This document shows, one piece after another, positions 27,101-33,766 of a stretch of DNA of 64,000 nt (position 1 is the first letter of the stretch; every line of letters starts with the position of its first letter). A model generated the notes under the pieces. It was given only the letters and a program-made list of their open reading frames with translations, did not search any database and was not told the origin of the DNA. Both the position numbers and the translations under genes were made by a program. This stretch comes from Zipacnadum sp036504235 (GTDB taxonomy: Bacteria > Armatimonadota > Zipacnadia > Zipacnadales > Zipacnadaceae). The stretch spans positions 141,933 to 205,932 of the forward strand of contig DASXVN010000046.1 in NCBI GenBank assembly GCA_036504235.1, written 5' to 3'.

Positions 27101-27700
27101 TCCTTGCCGTACCGTTTCGCCGTCGCCTCCCTGGGCGGCCCGCGGAAGACCTCGGAGGAATACGTCGCGCAGTTCGAGGACCTGGGGGAGAGCTTCGGCC
27201 TGGGGGGCGGCGAGCGGGGCGTGAAGTCAACGGTCTCCGCCGGAACGCTCGTTTCCCGGGAGGTCTTCTACACGCTGCAAGCCGCGGCGGGGGAAGCCGC
27301 CTGCCGGATTGAGCCGCGGGCGACGATCATCGACCTGCCCTTCTGCGTGCAGGGAGTCGAGGACAACGGCTGCGCCGCTGTGTTCAGCTCGGCGCGTCCC
27401 TGGTTCCGCCCCGTCGGCGTCGCCGAGGGCAAAGCCTACTTCCAGGAGAACGTGGACCGGGGCTCCGAGATCTGGGCGGGCAATGTGTTCCTCTGCGACG
27501 ATAAGTCGGTCCGCTTGACGCTGGTGGCGGACGGCCTGGCCGAGGGCCGGGCGCCGTTCCTGGAAGTCCACAATCCGACGGATAAGCCGATCACGGCGCG
27601 CGTCTGGTCGCCGCAGCATGCCCCGCTTTTCGGTGGCTACCAGAGCACGCCCACCCTCCCCGCGGGCTCAAGTCTCATGCTCACCCTCACGAAGAAGTAG
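24191..27700 (+). CDS. large secreted multidomain protein with degenerate PHP-like domain
   Basis: The start at 24191 gives a signal peptide (MFRKLLFLLLASLALPAVAQ) after GGAGGAAG. The product is 1169 residues. The first 320 residues look like a GATase/ThuA-like Rossmann domain (ALERYLQEGGSALLLLQAV, GRLVVYSVPARS). Residues about 340-460 resemble a PHP metallo-phosphoesterase unit (YAQAAKAAGLSFIVFNESLE, then YACPGLEFSDEMGNRW), but the usual D/H metal ligands after FIVF are N-E-S, so metal binding is doubtful. The C-terminal 600 residues are beta-rich (SPNQVEGTATVVLVQDSQGG, SVRLTLVADGLAEG) and unassigned. A strong terminator follows the stop. Function not recognised; its position suggests a role in glycan or phosphoester handling outside the cytoplasm. 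Confidence 0.5.
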   Translation: MFRKLLFLLLASLALPAVAQPPVIGFIAIDAGKYYAEEQRYSPFATRVLYKNDFGFGMGEYELLFGAQANEQRTYDMLRQFNVTVIDTPFDHSITELGRARQAQAAAARHALERYLQEGGSALLLLQAVRYPNDLDQDFANLVIAGLGVQMVHEGVFDAQRAFQTPIASIFQPEGFFWTENIVKDHPVTANVKRLCLPQNHNGQTPGAVAFTLSPEWQVLARGEASAQSYKVTHDSVTDYNQVGMYQTAPPLVAARSFGKGRLVVYSVPARSVYTNYGVPGWSMIVEETGNAAANLLSDSGKLVLNALNWLAESSKGNPNLGTFAAQDTARVQFPQSLQYDDAQFEAPVPGVRGLFGAKTALSDGAGTVEQYAQAAKAAGLSFIVFNESLEKMTAAKLAQLQADCKRVSTEDFYACPGLEFSDEMGNRWAIWSDRLVFPQTEFKRAYIPTTAAMPALPMWDGQVLHNTGKYWELCGYSPNMLLTYRNLRAQQAHPANMWWFYRVAPYVFDRGKLTEDNFDEWLYALRDIRHVDPASYTRLYAPAEVAGAAATCVTAGRNLPNMRDWLNTRCANYGNPACPYVSTGPRIEQWEANNSQFDSPLDVRGAQRAHGRFTVASPDGIREVSIRDANYGVLRRYLGNGQPTLAREFELAHDRDHYLTLVVVDGKGKVAVSDEIYLWNYKTSMMRCGDNLNFLNGVGLCWHPDRNEMMPLAQMYQGMPAESIGGYDTAAALTSRGVLALSALDTSHTEELKQYPVPGSGVVLRKILDVKLPGRDVKICDMTMDPLVESYDTPKRDTPALCDVPTVVQENQLFVRTHRAYYLQNRNNMFVTWNYRRAREGAENYRGGLVWHEGKITFKRDATLAGAVPVPLFYLSPNQVEGTATVVLVQDSQGGPTIYPLTPGQPFAKEGLLAPGGFLTAGPCDTYPVIFGASGSTLRYNAFADPATGRVSQIVVGVGQAGQNVAAGESLPYRFAVASLGGPRKTSEEYVAQFEDLGESFGLGGGERGVKSTVSAGTLVSREVFYTLQAAAGEAACRIEPRATIIDLPFCVQGVEDNGCAAVFSSARPWFRPVGVAEGKAYFQENVDRGSEIWAGNVFLCDDKSVRLTLVADGLAEGRAPFLEVHNPTDKPITARVWSPQHAPLFGGYQSTPTLPAGSSLMLTLTKK

Positions 27701-27744
27701 GGGTGAGGGGGACGGGGTCCTGCGGGTGACTTGCGCCACGAATA

Positions 27745-27780
27745 AGCCCTCCCTCATCGCTGAGGGAGGGCTGTTTGGTT
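27745..27780 (+). terminator. rho-independent terminator after the PHP-like gene
   Basis: AGCCCTCCCTC (27745-27755) and GAGGGAGGGCT (27762-27772) form a perfect 11-bp stem with a 6-nt loop, followed by GTTTGGTT. It lies 45 bp after the stop codon at 27700 and closes that transcript. Confidence 0.8.
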
Positions 27781-27917
27781 CAGGTGCTCGCGGGAGCTGT
27801 CGTTAGCCCGCCGCTCCGCCGCGCGCCACGCAGGAATACCGGGGGGGACGGCGAATCCCCCTGCAGTCAGACTGCCTGGACCCTACCCATACCCTGACTC
27901 TCGCAGGAGGCCGGCCC

Positions 27918-29753
27918 GTGCTCAAGCATCTGCTCTTCGCTGCCCTTATCCTCGCCACCCTCGCACCCGTCTGCGCGCAGCAGCCGGTGAGCGTCTCCCT
28001 GTGGCCCGACAAGGTGCTCTACACCCCCGGCGAGACCGCCCAGTTCGCGGTCACGGTGACCAACTCCGGACCGGGCGCGGTCGCCGGGACGCTCGCGGCC
28101 CGGGTGCTCTGGGAGATGGACGATGCGCAGAAGCTGCCCGAGCAGGCGGTGACGGTCGCGCCGGGCGAGACAAAGAAGCTGACCTTCACCTGGAAGACGC
28201 GCGACGTCCTGGGCTGCGAGGCGCGTGCAGAACTGGTGGTGGATGGACGGACGGTGGCGGCAGGCGCCGAGTACTTCAATGTCTGCCCGCAGAAGGAAGT
28301 GTTGCGCGTCAGCCTGCATGGCGAGTACCCGGACCTGTTCACCTACAACACCCCGGAGTACTTGGCCTCCCTTCCCGCCAAGGTGGGATCGCTGCGCCGG
28401 GCTTACTGCAACGTGATGGAGTTCTTCGGCTGGTGTCCGGACAACTTCGCCAATCTAGCGCCCGCCGGCGATCTGTGGGCCAACTCATACTACGAGAGCA
28501 AAACCGCGCTGCAAGCGGCGGTCGCGGAGGGCCACGCCCAGGGGGTGCGGTCGCTGCACTATGCGGCGGGCTACACCTGGTCGCGGCCTGGGTATGACCT
28601 GGTCCGCGAGCACCCGGAGTTCGCGGTGTACGACACCCTGGGGCGGCCGCAGGCGGGCGGGACCCTGAACGTCGAGTCGGCGGACTTCGGGGCGCATCCG
28701 GACGTGCGGGCCGGGTACAACGCGACGGGGGCCTGCTGGCAAGGGGCGTTCTTCAACTTTGCCCGGCGCGATACGGTGGACTGGGGCATCCAGCAACTCC
28801 TGGCGAGTAAGCGGATGTTCGGTTGGGACGGCGTGCGCTTTGACGGGCATTTTGTGGTGCCCACGGCTTACATGGCCGGCGGCCGTGACCTCGACGGCAC
28901 GCCGATTCCCAGTGGGGAAGAGGGCGAGAAGATCACCGCCGCCAACACGCTGTACACCAAGCAGCAGGTCTTCAAGGTCTTCCCGGACTACCTGTTTATG
29001 TACAACGGCGCGACCTATGACGCGGTCCACAATCGGCCGCTGCCCGACGGGGTCTCGATGGCCTCCCAGGGGGGGCTGGTGACGGACGAGTCGTACCGGA
29101 CCTACTACGAGGTGGTCAGCGCCTGGAACTCGTGGAAGGCCTTTGCAGGGCGCATGGTGCAGGAGGCCGACCGCTGCCGGGCCAATGGCGGCTTCGCCGG
29201 CGGCTACCTGCCCCCGCCGTGGTGCGTCAACCCCGCCGTGGACCGCCTCCAGTACTGCCTGCTATTTGCGGCGCAGAACCACCCCTTCTTCAGCTTCCCC
29301 GCCCAGGATCGCCCGCAGGATGTGGGCGGCACGCACTTCCCCATTCAGAAGGATATCTTCCGTTTTGCCACGCGTTTCTCGGCCTTCCTCTGGGGGCGCG
29401 AGCAGGAGCGGGTCCCCGACCCGGACCAGGTGGTGAGCGTGAGCACGGCCGGGAAGGTGTGGTGGCGTGACTACGTCTACGAACGGCGGCGACCGGACGG
29501 GCGCCGGTTCCTGATCGTCCAGCTTATCAACGAGCCGCCGACGGAGTTCATCCAGGCGGAGAAGCAGCAGCTCCCGCAGCCCTTGGCGGACGTGACGGTG
29601 AAATTCACCCACCCGGTGAAGCAGGCGTGGGTGGCCTCCGCAGAGCCGGAACTGAACTACCAGAGGGTAGAGGCCCCCGGCGGCGCGGTCCGGGTGCCGC
29701 GACTCGCCGTGTGGACCATGGTTGTCGCCGAGATGGGAGGGGAGACCCGATGA
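27918..29753 (+). CDS. secreted TIM-barrel glycoside hydrolase-like protein
   Basis: The product is 611 residues, starting at GTG 27918 behind CAGGAGG, with signal peptide MLKHLLFAALILATLAPVCA. Residues 25-110 form a CARDB-like Ig domain (LYTPGETAQFAVTVTNSGPG). The rest looks like an alpha-amylase/GH66-type TIM barrel: HGEYPDLFTYNTPEYL, GVRSLHYAAGYTW, and GWDGVRFDGHFVV, where the Asp of RFDGH is the best nucleophile candidate. A C-terminal beta domain follows (VTVKFTHPVKQAWVASAEPE). The family is not certain. Its TGA overlaps the ATG of the next gene (ATGA), so the two are translationally coupled. Confidence 0.55.
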   Translation: MLKHLLFAALILATLAPVCAQQPVSVSLWPDKVLYTPGETAQFAVTVTNSGPGAVAGTLAARVLWEMDDAQKLPEQAVTVAPGETKKLTFTWKTRDVLGCEARAELVVDGRTVAAGAEYFNVCPQKEVLRVSLHGEYPDLFTYNTPEYLASLPAKVGSLRRAYCNVMEFFGWCPDNFANLAPAGDLWANSYYESKTALQAAVAEGHAQGVRSLHYAAGYTWSRPGYDLVREHPEFAVYDTLGRPQAGGTLNVESADFGAHPDVRAGYNATGACWQGAFFNFARRDTVDWGIQQLLASKRMFGWDGVRFDGHFVVPTAYMAGGRDLDGTPIPSGEEGEKITAANTLYTKQQVFKVFPDYLFMYNGATYDAVHNRPLPDGVSMASQGGLVTDESYRTYYEVVSAWNSWKAFAGRMVQEADRCRANGGFAGGYLPPPWCVNPAVDRLQYCLLFAAQNHPFFSFPAQDRPQDVGGTHFPIQKDIFRFATRFSAFLWGREQERVPDPDQVVSVSTAGKVWWRDYVYERRRPDGRRFLIVQLINEPPTEFIQAEKQQLPQPLADVTVKFTHPVKQAWVASAEPELNYQRVEAPGGAVRVPRLAVWTMVVAEMGGETR

Positions 29754-31711
29754 AGCAGGCTCTGATGCTCACTATGGTGCTGCTGTGCGCCTGGCCGGCT
29801 CTGCCCGGGCGGGCGGAGGTGTCCCTGACCGAAGTGCCCGCCGCGGGCCAGACGCATTTGCAGATGAAGAACGAGTTCTTCAGCCTGGAGATCTGGCCGG
29901 AGCTGGGGGCGCAGGCGCGGTCCTTCCTGACGCGCTACAGCGACCGCGAGTGGTGCTTCCCCGGCGACAACGCGGGACACGGAGCGCTGCTGCGAGACTG
30001 CTTCGTGGGGACCGGGTATCCGAACAACGAGTTGGTCATGCTCCCGCGTACTTACGAGGTGGCGCAGGACACCCCCCAGCGGGCCGTGGTCAAGTTCCGA
30101 GGGACCTTGCCGAGCGGGCTGGTGATCAACAAGCAGGTCACCATGGAAGCGGACAGCCCGGTGCTGGGCGTGGATTTCGGCATGAACAACGCCACCGGCG
30201 CCTCGGTGAGCAAGGGCCTGTGGGCCAAGTCCGATATCTACGTCTCGGGCCTGCGGCCGGACAACCACTACTTCCGCCCGGAGGTGCGCGGCGTCAACGT
30301 CAGCGGCTGGGACGAGAAGCTGGGCCAGATGCAAGGGGAGGACTTCATTCGTAGCCCCTATGAGGGCTGGTCGGCGGCGATCAACACCGGCACCAAAGAG
30401 GGCCTGGTGTGGCTGATGGACTACAACTGGCTCAAGTGGTTGTACAACTGCAACACTGCCTGGACGGCGGAGTGGTTCTACGACACGGTGACGCTGCCCC
30501 CCGGGCAGGCCTGGACCACCCATTACGACATGATCCTGGTCCAGGGGTTCGCGAGTGTCTGCCACGCCTCGGAGAATTTCATTGCGGGGATGAGCCTGAG
30601 CCCGGCGCCGACTTTCGCCGCTACCAAGGGCCCGGCGCCGGTCATCCTGACGCACACCCTGAGCCGGTCGAAGCTGGGGGCGCTGCAGGGGGCGCGCCTG
30701 ACGGGGAGACTGCGGGAGGTCGACACCGGCGTGGTGCATGACCTGGAGCCGGTGGAGGTGGGCGACCTGACCTGGGAGCCGAAGACCGTCCGGCAGACCG
30801 TGACCGTGGACCCGGATATCCGCGTGGTGGCCGAGGTCACCCTGACCGCCACCGGTCCGGCGGGGCAGGCGATCAGCGAACCGTATCAGTACTACTGGCC
30901 CGGCGTGAGCGGAGAGAAGTTCAACCTGCTCGCGGGGGCGGCGGTCACCACCTACTACCGCGCGGCTCCGCCCAAGACTAAGGTCTACCCCAAGCCGGCG
31001 AACCTCACCTACTACCGCAAGCCCGAGGTGAAGATGCTCGACTTCCGGGGCTCGTACCACGAGGTGTGGAAGGTCCCGGAGGCGGCGACCCGGGCCGGGG
31101 TGCAGGACATCCGCGGCTCCTATTTCCGCACCGAGCCCTCCTTTGGCAGCGCGCTGTCGTACCTGCCCGAGGGCTTCGAGCAGTGGTTCGACTACGACCT
31201 GATCGTCCTCAATAACGTGGACGCCGAGAGCCTGACCGACTTCGGCAGGGAGGCCCTGCGCGACTTCGTCAGGGCGGGCGGCAGCCTGCTGGTGCTGGGC
31301 GGGTTCTACGCCTACGGCGGCGGGGGCTACGCCGGGACGCAACTGGAGGAAGTCCTGCCCGTGGAGATGAACCCCAAGATCGCGCGCCTGCAGCCCTTGC
31401 CGAACGGGAAGCTGCGGGTGAGCGGGACGGCGCGGGCGCTCGCCGGGAGGCGGTTGTCCGCCGCTCCGACCTGCTTCTGGTGGCAGGAGGGCAAGGCGAA
31501 GCCTGGGGCGTGGGTGGAACTCATGGCCGGGGAGAAGCCCTTCCTGGTCTGCGGAACGTACGGCCAGGGGCGCGTCGCGGCCGCGCTCGGGAACGTCTGC
31601 GGCAAGTCCCAGCCTGGCCGGCTGGCCTTCTGGGAGGACCCCGAGTGGGTCCCGACGCTGGGCAAGGTCGTGCGGTGGCTGGTGTTCGGGGAAGAGAAGC
31701 AGAGCAAGTAG
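29750..31711 (+). CDS. secreted protein with C-terminal GATase/ThuA-like domain
   Basis: The start at 29750 overlaps the previous stop (ATGA) and opens a signal peptide (MKQALMLTMVLLCAWPALPG); GGGAGGGGAGA is upstream. The product is 653 residues. The first 300 look like a beta-sandwich aldose-epimerase/DUF5107-like sugar-binding fold (FFSLEIWPELGAQARSFLTR, EGLVWLMDYNWLKWLY). The middle is Ig-like. The C-terminal 220 residues form a GATase-like domain (YDLIVLNNVDAESLTDFGRE, GGSLLVLGGFYAYGGGGY) without an obvious Cys nucleophile. The same GATase-like unit occurs in the GH2, both GH42-like and PHP-like proteins here, suggesting a shared structural rather than catalytic use. Function unknown. Confidence 0.5.
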   Translation: MKQALMLTMVLLCAWPALPGRAEVSLTEVPAAGQTHLQMKNEFFSLEIWPELGAQARSFLTRYSDREWCFPGDNAGHGALLRDCFVGTGYPNNELVMLPRTYEVAQDTPQRAVVKFRGTLPSGLVINKQVTMEADSPVLGVDFGMNNATGASVSKGLWAKSDIYVSGLRPDNHYFRPEVRGVNVSGWDEKLGQMQGEDFIRSPYEGWSAAINTGTKEGLVWLMDYNWLKWLYNCNTAWTAEWFYDTVTLPPGQAWTTHYDMILVQGFASVCHASENFIAGMSLSPAPTFAATKGPAPVILTHTLSRSKLGALQGARLTGRLREVDTGVVHDLEPVEVGDLTWEPKTVRQTVTVDPDIRVVAEVTLTATGPAGQAISEPYQYYWPGVSGEKFNLLAGAAVTTYYRAAPPKTKVYPKPANLTYYRKPEVKMLDFRGSYHEVWKVPEAATRAGVQDIRGSYFRTEPSFGSALSYLPEGFEQWFDYDLIVLNNVDAESLTDFGREALRDFVRAGGSLLVLGGFYAYGGGGYAGTQLEEVLPVEMNPKIARLQPLPNGKLRVSGTARALAGRRLSAAPTCFWWQEGKAKPGAWVELMAGEKPFLVCGTYGQGRVAAALGNVCGKSQPGRLAFWEDPEWVPTLGKVVRWLVFGEEKQSK

Positions 31712-31790
31712 CCGATGAGAGTCGTGGAAACAGGACCGGGGAGGCGCTACGCAAAGCTTCGCGCGCCTCCGTTAGAAAGGTGAATCATTG

Positions 31791-33581
31791 ATGTCGACTT
31801 TTGAGGAACTCAGACAACAGGCCTTCGTGACGGAGGCGCAGGCGGCCCTGGCGAAGATGGACGTTGAAGCGGGCTTGATTCCGGCCCCCCCCATGGCGCA
31901 TTCCGCCGGACCGCACAGCCTGTCGCGGGGGTATGACATCCGCAGCAGTGGCGAGGCGATCTGCCCCTTGGCGATGTCCGGTCACCTGGAGGAGGCCTGG
32001 CGGTCGCTGAGTGCCGTGCTCGACTACCAGGACCTGGACCCGCGCAGCCTGACCTACGGGAACTTCTTCTGGTACAGCGGCTGGGACCGCGTGCTGGACC
32101 CCAACGCCATTTCCTTCCTGGTGCCGCACCTGTGTTACGTCTTGAAGCACAAATGCTCCGAGATGCCGTCGGCCTTGCAGGCCCGTTTGGGGGAGGCCCT
32201 GGCGCTGGCCGTCAACGGTCTCAATGCGCAGCGCATCACCTGGGGGTACACCAACATCGCCCTCTTGAGCATGGCCTCGAAGATGATGATCAGCGACGTG
32301 CTGGACGATCCGCGCGCCTACAAGCTGGCCTGCTGGGACTGGGAGGAATGGCGCAACCACACCGGGCGGCTCACCGCGATCACCGAGTACAACTCCCTGA
32401 CCTACACCTGGGTGCAGGTCCATGCGCTCGCGATGATGCTGTCCTGCCCGGCCGATGAGGTGCTGCTGCGCGAGGTGCGGATGGTCATGCGCCAGTTGAT
32501 TACCTCCGTCGTCGTGGACTATCACCCGGTCATTGGCCGGATCACCGGCCCGCAGTCGCGCGCGTATCTCAACGACCGCCGCTACCGGGGCCGCTCGCAC
32601 ATGGACGCGGTGCTGCACTACGTGCTGGGCACGCCGCTGGCGCAGAACTCGGTCTGGCTGGGGGCGCCGATCGGGCCGGAGGACATACTGCCGCCCGGTC
32701 GGAACCTCTCCCTGCCGCGTACCACTCGGGCCGCGACGCACGGCTTCTCGCGCACCAACTACCTGGCGCCGGATTTCGCCCTGGGAGCCGCCTCCGGGCG
32801 GGCGGGCTGGATCGGGCACGAGGCGCCCTTCTTCCTGGCCTACCGGGCCGAATCGCCTCGGTGCACGGTCCCGATCGCCACGAGGCCCTGGCCCCACGCG
32901 AGCTACGCCAGCCTGCAGGACGGGTTGCTGCTGGGCGGCAGCGTCTGGCTGCTCGACGCGACCGGTCGCCCGCCCACGCGCAAGCCCGACGATTGGCGCG
33001 GGGTCATGAGCGGCCTGAATACCGGTCGCCCGGATGATCTGCTCGAGGACCCGACGGTCCGTCCCGGCTATGTGCTGGAACTTGGACTCCGCGGGCAGGT
33101 GCGTGTGTTTGGCGCAGACGGCCAGGAGATCACCGACTTCACGGCTTCGCTTGCGGGTGCGGCCCTGGCCCTGGAGACGGAGAGCGTGGTCGTGGGCCTG
33201 CGCTTCCTGTGCGCGGGAGACTCCGCGCCGACGTTGTCGCTGGGCGAGGAAGAGGACGGCGAAATCGTGCTGACGGTGCGGGGGAGCCGGGAAGGGCGAG
33301 CCGCCAGCGCCCGCGAAACCGCTACCTTCGGCGCGTTCCTGCTGGACGTGCAGTCGCGCACGCCGGACTCCGATCCCGCGGCCGTCGCCCGGCGCATGGC
33401 GGCGGCTTCGATCCGCGTGGAGGAGGCGCCGGGGGCGTGGCAGGTCGCGGCTCCTGGGCGGGACAACGCCGAGTTGACCCTCGCGCTGCCTTTCACCCCG
33501 GACTGCTTCTACTCGGTGGATAACGAGGCCCTGACCGCCAATCAGTGGGCCGCTTCCCTGCGCGAAGCGCCGCAGTCCTAA
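31791..33581 (+). CDS. uncharacterised cytosolic protein, possible (alpha/alpha)-toroid enzyme
   Basis: The product is 596 residues. ATG 31791 is favoured over a TTG 3 nt earlier because AGAAAGGTG is 8 nt upstream. No signal peptide is visible (MSTFEELRQQAFVTEAQAAL). The first 300 residues are helix-rich with Trp/Tyr/His clusters (TWGYTNIALLSMASKMMISD, YNSLTYTWVQVHALAMML, GRITGPQSRAYLNDRRYRGR), a composition reminiscent of heparinase II/III-type or other toroid carbohydrate enzymes. The C-terminal half is beta-rich (VVGLRFLCAGDSAPTLSLG). I do not recognise the family. It is the last gene of the plus-strand run before the carB promoter. Confidence 0.45.
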   Translation: MSTFEELRQQAFVTEAQAALAKMDVEAGLIPAPPMAHSAGPHSLSRGYDIRSSGEAICPLAMSGHLEEAWRSLSAVLDYQDLDPRSLTYGNFFWYSGWDRVLDPNAISFLVPHLCYVLKHKCSEMPSALQARLGEALALAVNGLNAQRITWGYTNIALLSMASKMMISDVLDDPRAYKLACWDWEEWRNHTGRLTAITEYNSLTYTWVQVHALAMMLSCPADEVLLREVRMVMRQLITSVVVDYHPVIGRITGPQSRAYLNDRRYRGRSHMDAVLHYVLGTPLAQNSVWLGAPIGPEDILPPGRNLSLPRTTRAATHGFSRTNYLAPDFALGAASGRAGWIGHEAPFFLAYRAESPRCTVPIATRPWPHASYASLQDGLLLGGSVWLLDATGRPPTRKPDDWRGVMSGLNTGRPDDLLEDPTVRPGYVLELGLRGQVRVFGADGQEITDFTASLAGAALALETESVVVGLRFLCAGDSAPTLSLGEEEDGEIVLTVRGSREGRAASARETATFGAFLLDVQSRTPDSDPAAVARRMAAASIRVEEAPGAWQVAAPGRDNAELTLALPFTPDCFYSVDNEALTANQWAASLREAPQS

Positions 33582-33607
33582 AGTACCCGGCAGGCACTCC
33601 CCTCAGC

Positions 33608-33647
33608 GAGGTGTGACGCAATTCCTTCAGGATTTACGTCACACCTC
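33608..33647. promoter_or_regulatory. 11-bp perfect inverted repeat upstream of the carB promoter
   Basis: GAGGTGTGACG (33608-33618) and CGTCACACCTC (33637-33647) are exact inverse complements separated by 18 bp. The element is 27 bp after the preceding stop and about 23 bp upstream of the carB -35. No T-run follows, so a regulator site (for example a pyrimidine or arginine repressor) is as likely as a terminator. Confidence 0.5.
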
Positions 33648-33669
33648 CCGCTTATGCCCCCGCCCCCCC

Positions 33670-33698
33670 TTGCCCGCGCCTGGTTTACCCGGTACAAT
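33670..33698 (+). promoter_or_regulatory. sigma70-type promoter of carB
   Basis: TTGCCC (33670-33675), a 17-bp spacer and TACAAT (33693-33698) match the housekeeping consensus in 4/6 and 5/6 positions. Transcription should start near 33705, giving a leader of about 60 nt before the ATG at 33767. Confidence 0.7.
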
Positions 33699-33766
33699 AC
33701 TCTCCCGGAAGGCGCCTCGTTTCTGCCCCTTACTTCCTCCGTGCGCGCCTGTCCTAAGGAGCCTCC

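Noticed and set aside
29657..31342. 561-codon minus-strand frame opposite the GATase-like protein gene
   Set aside because: No signal peptide or motif, and the plus-strand gene is coupled to its neighbour by ATGA.
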